Origin: Erwinia aphidicola
GTDB lineage: Bacteria > Pseudomonadota > Gammaproteobacteria > Enterobacterales > Enterobacteriaceae
Direction of reading: 5' to 3'
DNA: 64,000 bases
NCBI RefSeq assembly: GCF_024169515.1
Contig: NZ_JAMKCQ010000001.1
Location: forward strand, 4,216,001 to 4,280,000
Position numbers and translations under genes: made by a program. The first letter of the stretch is position 1. Every line of letters begins with the position of its first letter. This document shows positions 35,362-45,647 of the stretch, one piece after another. Under the pieces are notes generated by a model, which did no database searches, was not told the origin of the DNA, and was given only the letters and a program-made list of their open reading frames with translations.

Positions 35362-35385
35362 AAAAAAGCCGCCCTCAAGGGCGGC
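35362..35385 (-). terminator. Intra-operon terminator/attenuator between ytfQ and ytfR
   Basis: On the minus strand, GCCGCCC-TTGA-GGGCGGC is followed at once by TTTTTT, a textbook rho-independent terminator placed 8 bp after the ytfQ stop and 20 bp before the ytfR start. It is likely to give more binding protein than membrane subunits. Confidence 0.85.
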
Positions 35386-35392
35386 CCGGGGA

Positions 35393-36355
35393 TCAGTAAC
35401 CCATACCTTTTTTCTTATCCAGCTGGGCCTGGGCATCAGCAGGAAGGAAAAGTTTCGATTCGGTTTTGATGATCTTCGGCGGCATGGTGCCGTCTTTTTT
35501 AAGTTTTTCCAGCGCGTCGAAAGCCGGGCCGGCCATATTTGGCGTCAGCTCGACGTTGGCATTGGCTTCACCTGCCAGCATCGCTTTATAAATATCCGGC
35601 ACGCCGTCAATGGAGCCGGTGAGAATATCTTTACCCGGTTTCAGACCGGCCTCTTTAATCGCCTGAATGGCACCGATAGCCATATCATCGTTATGGGCGT
35701 AAACCATGCAGATGTTTTTACCGTTGTTCTCTGCCTTGATGAAACTCTCCATCACCTCTTTACCCTTGCTGCGGGTAAAATCGCCGGACTGCGAACGGAT
35801 CACTTTAATATTTGGCGTGTTGGCAATCGCTTCAGCGAAGCCCTTCTTACGGTCAATCGCCACGCTGGCGCCGACGGTACCCTGAAGCTCAACCACGTTA
35901 CACGGCTTGCCCGCCTGCTGTTTCACCAGCCAGTCACCGATTAGCTTACCTTCATAGACGTTGTCGGCGGTGACGACCGCCTGATACAGCGATTTATCTT
36001 TGACCACGATAGCGCGGTCCAGCAGGAATACCGGGATTTTGGCATCTTTCGCTTCTTCAAGCACCGGCTCCCAGCCGGTCTGGACTACCGGAGCAATGAA
36101 GATGGCATCCACGCCCTGGGCGATAAACGAACGCACTGCCTTGATCTGGTTCTCCTGTTTTTGCTGCCCGTCGGCGATTTTCAGCGTGATACCGCGCTTT
36201 TGCGCTTCACTTTTCGCCACGCTGGTCTCTGCGGCTCGCCAGCCCGATTCCGAGCCAACCTGAGAGAAACCAACAGTCATGGATTCAGCCAGCGCTGGAG
36301 CCGCCAGGCTGGCACTGATGAGGGTGGATAAGAGTAAACGCTTCCACATGATCAT
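35393..36355 (-). CDS. ytfQ: Galactofuranose-binding periplasmic protein YtfQ
   Basis: A 320-residue sugar-binding protein (E. coli 318) with signal peptide MIMWKRLLLSTLISASLAAP-ALA and mature start near ESMTVGFSQVGSESGWRAAE. The binding-cleft segments IAPVVQTGWEPVLEEAKDA, LDRAIVVKDKSLY, AHNDDMAIGAIQAIKEAG and GSIDGVPDIYKAMLAGEANA are nearly identical to E. coli YtfQ. ATG 36355 and ATG 36349 (matching E. coli MWKRLL) are both possible. A GalR-type operator lies 225 bp upstream. Confidence 0.95.
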   Translation of the reverse strand: MIMWKRLLLSTLISASLAAPALAESMTVGFSQVGSESGWRAAETSVAKSEAQKRGITLKIADGQQKQENQIKAVRSFIAQGVDAIFIAPVVQTGWEPVLEEAKDAKIPVFLLDRAIVVKDKSLYQAVVTADNVYEGKLIGDWLVKQQAGKPCNVVELQGTVGASVAIDRKKGFAEAIANTPNIKVIRSQSGDFTRSKGKEVMESFIKAENNGKNICMVYAHNDDMAIGAIQAIKEAGLKPGKDILTGSIDGVPDIYKAMLAGEANANVELTPNMAGPAFDALEKLKKDGTMPPKIIKTESKLFLPADAQAQLDKKKGMGY

Positions 36356-36941
36356 TTTTCCTCTGATGGGATTTTATCAAATAGGGTTAAGAGCCACTTA
36401 AGCCTGTACTATTCACCAAAAAACATTTTCGACAATGCTCACAAAACGCAACAAAACAAATGGCTTACGCCAACCCCGCGCCCCAGGCCTTAGCGGGCCG
36501 ATATGGAAAAATCACGCAGTGGGCGCCAAATTGAGGTTAAATAACTGTAATAAACAGAAGCGTTTGCGCCGCAATCATTTGGAAGCGATTACAATACCGC
36601 GTGCAGTTCTGTCGCCGCCGTGCGGCGCGGTTGCGACGTCGGGTAAAGTGTGGATTTGTGAGCTGTTACACAGTTTGCTAAATTCCGGCAAAACGCTGGC
36701 TTGCAGCCGGGCGATGTGAGTCGGTGACAGGAAGTGGATAGCGGCGCGCAATAAAATGAACCTAAATACCACTAAATCAATAAGCGGTATAAAAATTCCT
36801 AGAAAACTCTTAAAAAATCTATTTCAGCCCCGAATATCTTCATCATTAGTCTGAATTTACCTATTTCATCGCGAACTTTCTGGACTCTTTTTTACCAAAT
36901 AATATACTTATCACTCACTATTCCGTTCGCAAATGGCCAAT
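36356..36941. other. Long divergent spacer between ytfQ and cnu
   Basis: A 586-bp gap without a convincing gene; the E. coli small gene blr, which would be expected before cnu, is not recognisable. It contains a GalR-type operator at 36580-36593, a weaker partner 25 bp away, and a GC-rich hairpin (GCCGCCGTGCGGCGCGG near 36612-36628). The last 150 bp before cnu are very AT-rich, the kind of sequence favoured by H-NS. Confidence 0.5.
36580..36593. promoter_or_regulatory. GalR/GalS-type operator upstream of ytfQ
   Basis: TGGAAGCGATTACA fits the GalR/GalS core TGkAAnCGnTTnCA at every fixed position. A second, weaker match (CAGAAGCGTTTGCG, 36555-36568) lies 25 bp away. E. coli ytfQ is a reported GalR/GalS target, which supports the assignment. 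Confidence 0.6.
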
Positions 36942-37157
36942 ATGACCGCTCAAGACTATTTGTTAAAATTTCGCAAAGTTAATTCCCTGGAAACTCTGGA
37001 AAAACTCTTCGACCATCTCAACTATTCCCTTAACGATGATGGTGAAATTATTCAGATGTACCGCGCTGCCGATCACCGTCGCGCAGAGCTGGTTTCCGGC
37101 GGTCGCCTGTTTGACCTTGGACGCGTGCCAAAAACCGTCTGGCGCTACGTCGTTTAA
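36942..37157 (+). CDS. cnu: Cnu (YdgT), Hha-family nucleoid protein
   Basis: A 71-residue Hha/YmoA-type protein that binds H-NS or StpA and helps silence horizontally acquired genes; also described as oriC-binding. The sequence [20 protein letters not shown], followed by [12 protein letters not shown] and [20 protein letters not shown], is unmistakably Cnu. Start 36942 matches the E. coli protein; ATG 36933 would add MAN. Neither has a strong ribosome-binding site. Its AT-rich promoter region is in keeping with self-regulation by H-NS complexes. Confidence 0.93.
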   Translation: MTAQDYLLKFRKVNSLETLEKLFDHLNYSLNDDGEIIQMYRAADHRRAELVSGGRLFDLGRVPKTVWRYVV

Positions 37158-37288
37158 GGTTCCAGTTCGCTCTGGTTAATGACCTGGCGCATGAAGTTCC
37201 GTATAATCCTTTTCTGATATGAGGTGTATCCTGACGGTGCACCTTTTGCCTTGATGGCAGAGTTTGCTGACTGGATAAGGATGAATAA

Positions 37289-37729
37289 GTGGCTGTTGAT
37301 ACTAAACCGCGCCTGGCAGGCTGGCTGCTGGTGCCGCTGGCATGGCTGATCATGACCTTGCTGACCAGCGCGCTGGTGATGGCAATGTATTTAAGCGCCC
37401 TGCTCGACCCGGCGATGCGTAACGCGCTGTTCAGCCATGAAAGCAACGCATTATGGCAGTGGGGAGCCTCGCTGCTGACCTCTACCGTAGTCTGGTGCTA
37501 CAGTGCCTGGGTGACGTGGATTTTCTGTCAACGCTCGCGTCGGCTGCCGCGCCACTACATTTTGTGGCTGCTACTCACCGTGCTGCTGGCGGTGAAGACT
37601 TTTGCCTTCTCTCCGGTGGCCGATGGTGCGGCAATTCGGACTTTACTGATCGCCCTGCTGGCGGCAGCGATACTGGTGCCTTATTTCAAGCGTTCTCAAC
37701 GCGTTAAGAGCACGTTCATCGAGCCGTGA
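37289..37729 (+). CDS. ydgK: YdgK, DUF2569 inner-membrane protein
   Basis: A 146-residue protein with four predicted membrane spans, matching E. coli YdgK in position (between cnu and rsxA) and family (DUF2569: LAGWLLVPLAWLIMTLLTSA near the N-terminus). The start is GTG 37289 behind AAGGATG; the ATG at 37281 is in another frame. Function unknown. It runs in the same direction as rsx with a 126-bp gap. Confidence 0.88.
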   Translation: MAVDTKPRLAGWLLVPLAWLIMTLLTSALVMAMYLSALLDPAMRNALFSHESNALWQWGASLLTSTVVWCYSAWVTWIFCQRSRRLPRHYILWLLLTVLLAVKTFAFSPVADGAAIRTLLIALLAAAILVPYFKRSQRVKSTFIEP

Positions 37730-37855
37730 TGGTGAAATAAACGTCAAGAATTTAATCCTGAGTGCGCTGGCGTCGGACACCCGCCGCGCAACGGTTGTGA
37801 TGGCGTAGCCAATATCCGATAATGTGCTGCTTTTGACTTTTCTTCAGGCGTAATA

Positions 37856-38437
37856 ATGACCGAATACCTGCTTCTCTTTATTGGCACAGTACTGGTGAAT
37901 AACTTCGTCCTGGTGAAGTTTCTCGGCCTCTGTCCCTTCATGGGCGTTTCCAAAAAACTGGAAACGGCAATTGGCATGGGACTCGCCACCACCTTTGTTA
38001 TTACCCTGGCCTCTATCTGTGCCTGGCTGGTCAACCACCTGATCCTGCTGCCGCTCGATCTGGTCTATCTGCGTACCATGGCCTATATCCTGGTGATTGC
38101 CGTGGTCGTGCAGTTCACCGAAATGGTGGTGCGTAAAACCAGCCCTGACCTCTACCGCCTGCTGGGTATTTTCCTGCCGCTGATCACCACCAACTGTGCG
38201 GTGCTCGGCGTGCCGCTGCTCAGCGTCAACCTGAATCACACTTTCCTGCAGGCCGCACTGTTCGGCTTCAGCGCCTCTATCGGCTTTTCGCTGTTGATGG
38301 TGCTGTTCGCCGGGATCCGCGAGCGCCTGGTGCTGGCCGATGTGCCCGCACCGTTTAAAGGCTCGTCTATTGCACTGGTGACCGCCGGCCTGATGGCGCT
38401 GGCGTTTATGGGCTTTACCGGACTGGTGAAGTTCTGA
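37856..38437 (+). CDS. rsxA: Electron transport complex subunit RsxA
   Basis: An integral membrane subunit of the Rsx (Rnf-type) complex, which uses reducing power to keep SoxR in its reduced, inactive state. 193 residues as in E. coli, six spans, with the paired sequences [20 protein letters not shown] and [14 protein letters not shown]; the half-membrane cysteines C25-like and C113-like bind the [2Fe-2S] cluster shared with RsxE. First gene of rsxABCDGE-nth; its stop overlaps the rsxB start by one base. Confidence 0.96.
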   Translation: MTEYLLLFIGTVLVNNFVLVKFLGLCPFMGVSKKLETAIGMGLATTFVITLASICAWLVNHLILLPLDLVYLRTMAYILVIAVVVQFTEMVVRKTSPDLYRLLGIFLPLITTNCAVLGVPLLSVNLNHTFLQAALFGFSASIGFSLLMVLFAGIRERLVLADVPAPFKGSSIALVTAGLMALAFMGFTGLVKF

Positions 38438-39012
38438 TGAGTGCGATTTGGATTGCTGTTTTGGTACTCAGCGCACTTAGCCTGGTGTTGGGCGGTCTGC
38501 TGGGCTACGCCTCGCGCCGCTTCGAAGTGGAAGAAGACCCGATTGTCGAGCAGATAGACGCTATTTTGCCGCAGAGCCAGTGCGGCCAGTGCGGCTACCC
38601 CGGCTGCCGTCCGTATGCCGACGCGGTGGGTAATAACGGTGAGCTGATTAACAAATGCGCCCCCGGCGGCGAGCAGACCATGCTGAAACTGGCAGCGCTG
38701 CTGAACGTCGACCCGCAGCCGCTGGGTGAAGAGGCCGCATTGGAGCCAGAGCGCAAAGTGGCGTGGATTGACGAAGCCAACTGCATCGGCTGCACCAAGT
38801 GCATTCAGGCCTGCCCGGTGGATGCAATTGTCGGCGCCACCCGCGCGATGCACACCGTGCTGAGCGATGTCTGTACCGGCTGCGACCTGTGCGTTGCTCC
38901 CTGCCCGACCGACTGCATTGAAATGCGTCCGGTTGCTACCACTACTGCCAACTGGAAATGGGATCTGCAAACCATTCCGGTGCGGGTGATCACTGTAGAA
39001 AGTCATGCTTAA
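38437..39012 (+). CDS. rsxB: Electron transport complex ferredoxin subunit RsxB
   Basis: A 191-residue iron-sulphur subunit. An N-terminal membrane anchor is followed by a four-cysteine Rnf-type cluster site (C49, C52, C57, C74) and two [4Fe-4S] ferredoxin motifs, [12 protein letters not shown] (C116, C119, C122, C126) and [12 protein letters not shown] (C146, C149, C152, C156). It passes electrons between RsxC and the membrane subunits. rsxC starts inside its last 8 bp. Confidence 0.96.
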   Translation: MSAIWIAVLVLSALSLVLGGLLGYASRRFEVEEDPIVEQIDAILPQSQCGQCGYPGCRPYADAVGNNGELINKCAPGGEQTMLKLAALLNVDPQPLGEEAALEPERKVAWIDEANCIGCTKCIQACPVDAIVGATRAMHTVLSDVCTGCDLCVAPCPTDCIEMRPVATTTANWKWDLQTIPVRVITVESHA

Positions 39013-41218
39013 TCTGCTCAACTACTTTAAAAAAGATCGGCTTTGGGACTTTGAAGGTGGCATTCATCCACCGGAGATGAAGACCCAGTCAAACGGCACG
39101 CCGCTGCGCCAGCTGCCGCTGCCCGCCCAGTTTATTCTGCCGCTGAAACAGCATATCGGTAACGAAGGCGAGATCTGCGTGCGCCCCGGCGACGCTGTCC
39201 TGCGCGGCCAGGCGCTGACCTTTGGCAATGGCCGTATGCTGCCAATCCACGCGCCAAGCTCCGGCACCGTGAGCAAAATCGCCCCGCATATGACTGCGCA
39301 TCCGTCCGCGCTGGCGGAGATGTGCATCTTTATCACCCCGGACGGCGAAGACCGCTGGATTGATAAGCAGACGCTGAGCGACTATCGCAGCCTTGACCGC
39401 CAGGAGGTGGTGCGCCGCGTGCATCAGGCTGGCGTTGCCGGGCTGGGCGGCGCGGGCTTCCCCACCGCCACCAAGCTGAAGGGCGGGCTGCGCGGGGTCA
39501 ATACCCTGATTATCAATGGCGCCGAGTGCGAGCCTTATATCACCGCCGACGATCGCCTGATGCAGGACTGCGCCGCAGAAGTGCTGGAAGGCTGCCGCAT
39601 TCTGGCGTGGACGCTGCAGGCGGAGCGCACCCTGATCGGCATTGAAGATAACAAACCGGAAGCGATTGCCGCGCTGAAAGCCGCCCTGGGCAGCGCGCGC
39701 GATATGGAGATCCGCGTCATCCCCACCAAATATCCTTCCGGTGGTGCCAAACAGCTGACTAAAATTCTCACCGGTAAAGAGGTGCCGCACGGCGGGCGCT
39801 CTACCGATATCGGCGTGCTGATGCAGAACGTCGGCACCGCCTATGCCGTTAAGCGCGCGATTATTGACGGCGAGCCGCTTACTGAACGCGTTATTACCCT
39901 GACCGGTGAGTCGGTGCGCCAGCCTGGCAACGTCTGGGGCCGCCTCGGCACGCCGATCAGCCATCTGCTGCATCACGCCGATTTCGCGCCGGGTGCCGAA
40001 CAGATGGTGGTGATGGGTGGCCCGCTGATGGGCTTCACCCTGCCGACGCTGGATGTGCCGGTGGTGAAAATCACCAACTGTATTCTCGCACCCGCCGCCT
40101 CTGAGATGGGCCACAACGAGCCGGAGCAGGGCTGCATCCGCTGCAGCGCCTGCGCCGACGCCTGCCCGGCCGCCCTGCTGCCGCAGCAGCTTTACTGGTA
40201 CAGCCGCGGCGGCGATCACGATAAAGCGCGCGAGCATAATATCGCAGACTGCATTGAGTGCGGCGCCTGTGCTTATGTCTGCCCGAGTAATATCCCGCTG
40301 GTGCAGTATTACCGCCAGGAGAAGGCCGAGATTCAGGCTATCGATCTGGAAGCCGAGCGTACTGCCCTGGCCAAGGCGCGTTTTGAAGCGCGTCAACAGC
40401 GCCTGGAGCGGGAAAAAGCGGCGCGTGAAGCGAAGCACCAGCAGGCCAAACGCAGCGTGGCTATCACCGACGCCGATGCGCTTAACGCCGCGCGCGAACG
40501 CGTGAAGGCGAAGCAGGCCGCCGCTGCCACAGCGGTCGATGACGATGCGGCGGCGGCGGCGCAGCGTACAGCCCGCCAGGCGGAAGCCCGCGCGCGCCAG
40601 GCTGAGCAACAGGCCAGCAGCGAACCGGTCACGCGCCAGGCCGCCGACCCGCGCAAAGCCGCCGTTGAAGCCGCGATTGCCCGCGCCAAAGCGAAGAAAG
40701 CCGAAGCCAGCACGGCCGTCGCTGAGCCGCCGGCGACCGCCGATACGCCGCCAGCCGCTGACCCGCGTAAAACGGCGGTGGAAGCGGCTATCGCCCGTGC
40801 CAAAGCGAAGAAAGCCGCGCAGGCCGCCGTTGCTGAACCGCAACCGGCTGCGGCAGAACAACCGGCACCTGCCGCTGACCCGCGCAAGGCGGCCATCGAA
40901 GCCGCTATCGCCCGCGCCAAGGCGAAGAAAGCCGCGCAGGCCGCCGTTGCTGAACCGCAACCGGCCGTGGCCGAACAACCGGCACCCGCCGCCGACCCGC
41001 GCAAGGCGGCAATTGAGGCCGCTATCGCCCGTGCCAAAGCGAAAAAAGCCGCGCAGGCCGCCGAAGCTCTGCCAGAAGTCACCCCTGAACAACCCGAACC
41101 CCGTCAGGAAGAGGCGCCCGCCGCCTCCCCTGAGGATGCACGTAAAGCGGCGGTGGCAGCGGCCATTGCACGCGTGAAAGCGCGTAAATCGCAGCAGCCG
41201 TCGACGCAAGAGGATTAA
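39005..41218 (+). CDS. rsxC: Electron transport complex subunit RsxC with C-terminal repeat tail
   Basis: The NADH-side subunit: N-terminal flavin and NADH-binding region ([16 protein letters not shown] glycine-rich loop, [17 protein letters not shown]), then two [4Fe-4S] motifs [12 protein letters not shown] (from C377) and [12 protein letters not shown] (from C416). From about residue 440 there is a charged coiled tail, and residues 545-735 consist of repeats of the form [19 protein letters not shown] separated by Pro/Glu/Ala linkers. Total 737 residues (E. coli 740). The enzymatic core is conventional; tail length varies among enterobacteria. Confidence 0.95.
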   Translation: MLNLLNYFKKDRLWDFEGGIHPPEMKTQSNGTPLRQLPLPAQFILPLKQHIGNEGEICVRPGDAVLRGQALTFGNGRMLPIHAPSSGTVSKIAPHMTAHPSALAEMCIFITPDGEDRWIDKQTLSDYRSLDRQEVVRRVHQAGVAGLGGAGFPTATKLKGGLRGVNTLIINGAECEPYITADDRLMQDCAAEVLEGCRILAWTLQAERTLIGIEDNKPEAIAALKAALGSARDMEIRVIPTKYPSGGAKQLTKILTGKEVPHGGRSTDIGVLMQNVGTAYAVKRAIIDGEPLTERVITLTGESVRQPGNVWGRLGTPISHLLHHADFAPGAEQMVVMGGPLMGFTLPTLDVPVVKITNCILAPAASEMGHNEPEQGCIRCSACADACPAALLPQQLYWYSRGGDHDKAREHNIADCIECGACAYVCPSNIPLVQYYRQEKAEIQAIDLEAERTALAKARFEARQQRLEREKAAREAKHQQAKRSVAITDADALNAARERVKAKQAAAATAVDDDAAAAAQRTARQAEARARQAEQQASSEPVTRQAADPRKAAVEAAIARAKAKKAEASTAVAEPPATADTPPAADPRKTAVEAAIARAKAKKAAQAAVAEPQPAAAEQPAPAADPRKAAIEAAIARAKAKKAAQAAVAEPQPAVAEQPAPAADPRKAAIEAAIARAKAKKAAQAAEALPEVTPEQPEPRQEEAPAASPEDARKAAVAAAIARVKARKSQQPSTQED
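40640..41192 (+). repeat. Tandem coding repeat in the rsxC tail
   Basis: The codons for A-D-P-R-K recur at 40640, 40754, 40871 and 40988, that is steps of 114, 117 and 117 bp (38 and 39 codons), with a fifth diverged copy ([19 protein letters not shown]) near 41136. The third and fourth units are nearly identical at DNA level, which points to recent unit duplication. Confidence 0.9.
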
Positions 41219-42280
41219 ATGGCATTTCGTATTGCAAGCTCGCCCTACACTCATAACCGCCGCAGCACCAGCACCATTATGCTGCTGGTACTGCTGGCCG
41301 CCGTACCCGGCATGGCCGTGCAGTGCTGGTACTTTGGCTGGGGTAACCTGATCCAGGTGCTGATCGGCGCGGCTGCCGCTATTACGGCTGAAGCGGCTAT
41401 TCTGCGGTTACGCAAGCTGCCGCTGGCGGAGACGCTGAAGGATAACTCCGCGCTGCTGACCGCCCTGCTGCTCGGCATTAGCATCCCGCCGCTGGCGCCG
41501 TGGTGGCTGATTGTTATCGGCACGCTGTTTGCGGTGATTATCTCCAAGCATCTTTACGGCGGCCTCGGCCAGAACCCGTTTAACCCGGCGATGGTCGGCT
41601 ACGTGGTGCTGCTGATCTCCTTCCCGGTGCAGATGACCAGCTGGCTGCCGCCGGACGTGCTGCAGGGCATCAGCCCGACCTTTGGCGACACCCTGAGTAT
41701 GATCTTCCATTTCCACACGCTTGACGGCCACAGCATGCAGCAGCTGCAGGTGGGGATCGACGGCATCAGCCAGGCGACGCCGCTCGACACCTTTAAAACC
41801 GGGCTGCGCGCCGGCCATTCGGCGGAAGAAGTGCGCGCAATGCCGATATACGGCGGCGTGCTGGCCGGCCTGGGCTGGCAGTGGGTCAACGTGGCGTTCC
41901 TGGCCGGGGGCATTTTCCTGCTGTGGACGCGCAGCATCCGCTGGCATATTCCGGTGAGCTTTATTGCCTCGCTGGCGTTCTGCGCCACGCTCGGCTGGCT
42001 GCTGTCACCGGACAGCCTGGTATCTCCGCTGGTGCATCTGTTCTCCGGGGCCACCATGCTGGGCGCATTCTTTATCGCCACCGACCCGGTGACCGCCTCC
42101 ACCACCAATAAAGGCCGCCTGCTGTACGGCGTGCTGATTGGCCTGCTGGTATGGCTGATCCGCAGCTTTGGCGGCTATCCGGACGGCGTGGCATTTGCCG
42201 TGCTGCTGGCGAATATCTGCGTGCCGCTGATTGACTACTACACGCAGCCGCGCGTATACGGACACCGTAAGGGTAAATGA
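41219..42280 (+). CDS. rsxD: Electron transport complex subunit RsxD
   Basis: A 353-residue membrane subunit with about nine spans. The covalent FMN site is T187, in the stretch [13 protein letters not shown], at exactly the same number as in E. coli RsxD. Other landmarks are [20 protein letters not shown] and [16 protein letters not shown]. It starts one base after the rsxC stop and overlaps rsxG. Confidence 0.95.
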   Translation: MAFRIASSPYTHNRRSTSTIMLLVLLAAVPGMAVQCWYFGWGNLIQVLIGAAAAITAEAAILRLRKLPLAETLKDNSALLTALLLGISIPPLAPWWLIVIGTLFAVIISKHLYGGLGQNPFNPAMVGYVVLLISFPVQMTSWLPPDVLQGISPTFGDTLSMIFHFHTLDGHSMQQLQVGIDGISQATPLDTFKTGLRAGHSAEEVRAMPIYGGVLAGLGWQWVNVAFLAGGIFLLWTRSIRWHIPVSFIASLAFCATLGWLLSPDSLVSPLVHLFSGATMLGAFFIATDPVTASTTNKGRLLYGVLIGLLVWLIRSFGGYPDGVAFAVLLANICVPLIDYYTQPRVYGHRKGK

Positions 42281-42912
42281 TGCTGGACGCGATTCGTAAA
42301 AACGGCGTAACGCTGGCGGTGTTTGCCGCTATCACCACCGGCCTGACGGCGGTGATTAATGCGGTAACCAAGCCGACTATTGAACATCAGACCGCCGTCC
42401 AGCAGAAGATCCTGCTGGACCAGGTGGTGCCGCCCGAGCTGTATGATAATAAAATTCAGCAGGAGTGTTACGTTGTCACTGATCCGGCACTGGGCAACGG
42501 CAGCCCGCACCACCTCTATCTGGCGCGCAAGGGTGATAAACCCGTGGCAGCGGCGGTGGAAACTACCGCGCCTGACGGCTACTCTGGCAATATTCAGCTG
42601 ATTGTCGGCGCCAGCTTTGATGGCACGGTGTACGGCACCCGCGTGGTGGAACATCATGAAACACCGGGTCTTGGCGACAAAATCGAGCTGCGAATTTCTG
42701 ACTGGATCATGAGCTTTAACGGCAAAAAAGTGACCGGCGCGGATGACAGCCATTTCGCGGTGAAGAAAGACGGTGGCGACTTCGACCAGTTTACCGGCGC
42801 AACGATTACGCCGCGTGCGGTGGTCAATGCGGTGAAGCGCACAACGTTGTATATTGAAACCTTACCGGGGCAACTGTCCTCGTTGCCATCCTGTGGAGAC
42901 GCCAATGAGTGA
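42280..42912 (+). CDS. rsxG: Electron transport complex flavoprotein subunit RsxG
   Basis: A periplasm-facing FMN-binding subunit. One N-terminal span ([20 protein letters not shown]) anchors the FMN-binding domain, in which the flavinylation motif is TGAT within [18 protein letters not shown] (T175). [19 protein letters not shown] is conserved. Start 42280 is preferred over the adjacent ATG 42277, since the GGG of the ribosome-binding site is then six bases away and the N-terminus fits E. coli. It overlaps rsxE by 8 bp. Confidence 0.94.
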   Translation: MLDAIRKNGVTLAVFAAITTGLTAVINAVTKPTIEHQTAVQQKILLDQVVPPELYDNKIQQECYVVTDPALGNGSPHHLYLARKGDKPVAAAVETTAPDGYSGNIQLIVGASFDGTVYGTRVVEHHETPGLGDKIELRISDWIMSFNGKKVTGADDSHFAVKKDGGDFDQFTGATITPRAVVNAVKRTTLYIETLPGQLSSLPSCGDANE

Positions 42913-43603
42913 AGCAAAAACCCTGCTGGTCGGCGGGCTGTGGAAGAATAACTCCGCGCTGGTGCAGCTGCTGGGCCTCTGCCCGCTGCTGGCCGTGACT
43001 TCGACCGCTACCAACGCCCTCGGCCTTGGCCTGGCTACTACCCTGGTGCTGACCTGTACCAATAGCGCGATTTCTCTGTCGCGCCGCTGGGTGCCTTCTG
43101 AAATCCGTATTCCGATTTACGTGATGATTATCGCGGCGGTGGTGAGCTGCGTGCAGATGCTGATCAATGCTTATGCCTACGGCCTGTATCAGTCGTTGGG
43201 GATTTTTATCCCGCTGATCGTCACCAACTGTATTGTGGTCGGCCGCGCCGAAGCGGTGGCGTCCAAAAGCCGCGTCGGGCTGGCTGCGCTGGACGGGATG
43301 GCGATTGGCCTCGGCGCCACCAGCGTGATGGTGGTGCTGGGCTCTATCCGTGAAATTATCGGTAACGGCACCATCTTTAACGGCGCAGACCAGCTGCTTG
43401 GCCCGTGGGCAAAGGCGATGCGCATTGAAGTGGTGCATTTCGACTCACCAATGCTGCTGGCGATGCTGCCGCCGGGCGCGTTTATCGGCCTCGGCATGCT
43501 GCTGGCGGCAAAATATCTCATCGACAATAAAATGAAGCAGCGCGCCGCGCTGAAAGCAGAACAGGAGAGTGCTGCTATGCCGGAAGGAAAAACTGCGCAG
43601 TGA
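42905..43603 (+). CDS. rsxE: Electron transport complex subunit RsxE
   Basis: A 232-residue, six-span subunit, the structural counterpart of RsxA with opposite membrane topology (E. coli 231). It begins [20 protein letters not shown] and includes [20 protein letters not shown] and [16 protein letters not shown], which carry the two cysteines for the shared cluster. Start 42905 is chosen by homology; an upstream in-frame start at 42854 lies inside rsxG. The nth start overlaps its stop (GTGA). Confidence 0.95.
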   Translation: MSEAKTLLVGGLWKNNSALVQLLGLCPLLAVTSTATNALGLGLATTLVLTCTNSAISLSRRWVPSEIRIPIYVMIIAAVVSCVQMLINAYAYGLYQSLGIFIPLIVTNCIVVGRAEAVASKSRVGLAALDGMAIGLGATSVMVVLGSIREIIGNGTIFNGADQLLGPWAKAMRIEVVHFDSPMLLAMLPPGAFIGLGMLLAAKYLIDNKMKQRAALKAEQESAAMPEGKTAQ

Positions 43604-44235
43604 ACAAGGATAAGCGTCACGAGATTCTGGTGCGGCTGCGGGACAATAACCCGCACCCCACCACCGAACTGAACTTCACTTCCCCGTTTGAACTACTGAT
43701 TGCGGTGCTGCTCTCCGCGCAGGCCACCGACGTCAGCGTAAACAAAGCGATGGCCAAACTCTACCCGGTAGCTAATACGCCTGCGGCGATTCTGGCACTT
43801 GGCGTAGACGGGGTGAAGGAGTACATCAAAACCATCGGCCTGTTTAACAGCAAGGCCGAGAACGTGATCAAAACCTGCCGCATTCTGGTCGAGCAGCACG
43901 GCGGAGAAGTGCCGGAGAGCCGCGAGGCGCTGGAAGCGCTGCCGGGCGTCGGGCGCAAAACCGCTAACGTGGTGCTGAACACCGCCTTTGGCTGGCCAAC
44001 CATCGCCGTCGATACCCATATTTTCCGCGTCTGCAACCGCACGCGCTTTGCGCCGGGTAACAACGTGGAACAGGTGGAAGAGAAGCTGCTGAAGGTGGTG
44101 CCGAAGGAGTTTAAGTTCGACTGCCACCACTGGTTTATCCTGCACGGTCGCTACACCTGCATTGCGCGTAAACCGCGCTGCGGCTCCTGCCTGATTGAAG
44201 ATTTATGCGAGTTCCGCGAGAAAACGGAAGTATAA
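43600..44235 (+). CDS. nth: Endonuclease III (DNA glycosylase/AP lyase)
   Basis: Removes oxidised pyrimidines and cleaves at abasic sites in base-excision repair. 211 residues, same as E. coli, with the helix-hairpin-helix [12 protein letters not shown] carrying catalytic K120, catalytic D138 (AVDTHIFRV), and the [4Fe-4S] cluster cysteines in [17 protein letters not shown]. Translation starts at GTG 43600 overlapping rsxE, as expected for the E. coli-like operon end. A strong bidirectional terminator follows. Confidence 0.97.
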   Translation: MNKDKRHEILVRLRDNNPHPTTELNFTSPFELLIAVLLSAQATDVSVNKAMAKLYPVANTPAAILALGVDGVKEYIKTIGLFNSKAENVIKTCRILVEQHGGEVPESREALEALPGVGRKTANVVLNTAFGWPTIAVDTHIFRVCNRTRFAPGNNVEQVEEKLLKVVPKEFKFDCHHWFILHGRYTCIARKPRCGSCLIEDLCEFREKTEV

Positions 44236-44237
44236 AA

Positions 44238-44262
44238 AAACCCGCCAACTGGCGGGTTTTTT
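44238..44262. terminator. Bidirectional terminator between nth and the T6SS cluster
   Basis: AAACCCGCC (44238-44246) and GGCGGGTTT (44251-44259) around AACT, with A-runs before and T-runs after, so it can end both the rsx-nth transcript and the minus-strand T6SS transcript that stops at 44272. Confidence 0.9.
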
Positions 44263-44271
44263 GTTTCTGCT

Positions 44272-45609
44272 TCACTCCTGCTGCTGCTTTAGCAAAAAAT
44301 AGCGCTTCTCTAACTGCTCCAGCGCCATCTCGGCCTGGCGGCGCTGAATATCCGACGGGTTAACCGAATAAAGACGCAGCTGCTCTTCTGCCGGGGTTGA
44401 ACGGCTAAATGCCTGGGTGGCGTTGTACACCACCGATTTCAGCTCGCTGACGGTGATATATTTACCGCGCTGCCCGTCAAGGGCATTCAGCCTGGACGTC
44501 AGCTGCTGCAGATGCTCCATCCCCTGCTGCCAGCCGCCCATTGCCTCCTCCGGAAGCGCCGTGGCTTTAAGCTGCTGCTGCCACTCGGCGGCCATTTTGC
44601 CGACCGCAGCATCCTGCGGTTTAAACGCCTGGGCCTGGCGCACCAGCCGCTGCCCGTAATCAAATGACCAGTCCGGTGACAGCGTTATAAGCCACGCCAG
44701 CTGCTGTTCGGTGTGCTCGCGGATTTTTTCCGGCTGATAGTTTTGCCGCTTCAGGCTGTCGACCTGCTCCCCGGTAAGCGGCATTGCCAGGGGTGAAAGC
44801 GTGGCGGCAAGATGATCTATCAGCGGATCGGGGCGTTGCACAAGCTGCCATCCCCCTATTCCCGCAGCGCCCAGCACCAGCATGGTCACTACTCCGGCGG
44901 CAAACGGCTTCCAGCGGCTGGGCGGCGGCGGCGTCATGACCTCAATGTTCGCCTCGGGCTGGGGCTGGGCGATATAGACCCATTTTACGGCCGAAGGCGT
45001 CATCTCCACAGCCGGGTCGGCTGCACGCCGGGCGCTGGCGGGCAGCACCACATTCTGCTGCGCTGCGCAACTGTTTCCCGCCGCCGCCTCGCTGTTCTCC
45101 AGCCGCAGCGCGCTGCTGTGCATCAGTGCCGCCAGCGCGTCAAACTGGCTGAGATGGCGCAGCTCCAGGCGCTGTAACACCTCGTTCAGCCGGGTGAGCT
45201 GCTGCTCGGCGCGGTAAAGCTGGCTGAGATCGCTGTAGCCGATCGGCAGCGTGCGCATCATCTGCTGCACGCGGCGGCTGAGGCCGCTGAGGATCTCCAC
45301 GCGCGCATGCACCTGCTGCGGCCACAGGTTGCCCCACTGGTGGCTGATTAACGCTTCGAGGATAGCCAGACCTTCGTTCAGGCCAGCAAGGCCGCCCAGC
45401 TGGGTGCGCGCCAGCGTATACCAGGCCGCCGTTTGCAGCTCAACGCCATTCTGCTCAAACAGCGAGAGGCTGAGTTTTTCCACGTAGTGCCAGTTCACGT
45501 CCGGGCGCGCCGGGTGGGACAGCTTGCCCAGCTCGTCGCGCAGCGCCGCGTAGTCCGGCAGCGTGCGTGGGTCGCCGCCGGTTTTCAGGTAACGTTCAGA
45601 TATATTCAT
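44272..45609 (-). CDS. vasL: VasL-type T6SS protein (ImpA N-terminal domain)
   Basis: A 445-residue protein at the end of the T6SS operon. The N-terminal ImpA-like domain (residues about 10-130: WHYVEKLSLSLFEQNGVELQ, WGNLWPQQVHARVEILSGL) is shared with TssA; a single membrane span follows a proline-rich linker (PFAAGVVTMLVLGAAGIGGW, about 234-253), and the C-terminal domain is the VasL type. Related TssA-like proteins with a membrane span cap or stabilise the sheath at the distal membrane in other species; that role here is inference. The ribosome-binding site is weak. Confidence 0.8.
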   Translation of the reverse strand: MNISERYLKTGGDPRTLPDYAALRDELGKLSHPARPDVNWHYVEKLSLSLFEQNGVELQTAAWYTLARTQLGGLAGLNEGLAILEALISHQWGNLWPQQVHARVEILSGLSRRVQQMMRTLPIGYSDLSQLYRAEQQLTRLNEVLQRLELRHLSQFDALAALMHSSALRLENSEAAAGNSCAAQQNVVLPASARRAADPAVEMTPSAVKWVYIAQPQPEANIEVMTPPPPSRWKPFAAGVVTMLVLGAAGIGGWQLVQRPDPLIDHLAATLSPLAMPLTGEQVDSLKRQNYQPEKIREHTEQQLAWLITLSPDWSFDYGQRLVRQAQAFKPQDAAVGKMAAEWQQQLKATALPEEAMGGWQQGMEHLQQLTSRLNALDGQRGKYITVSELKSVVYNATQAFSRSTPAEEQLRLYSVNPSDIQRRQAEMALEQLEKRYFLLKQQQE

Positions 45610-45647
45610 AAAAAGTTTCGATAATTATCAGAGAGGGGCGCCGCTGA

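Noticed and set aside
36596..36720. Possible small blr-like gene before cnu
   Set aside because: No frame here gives a small hydrophobic protein like Blr.
39089..41254. A 721-codon open frame antisense to rsxC
   Set aside because: Arg/Gly-rich sequence that mirrors the rsxC repeats; rsxC itself is strongly supported by homology and operon overlaps.
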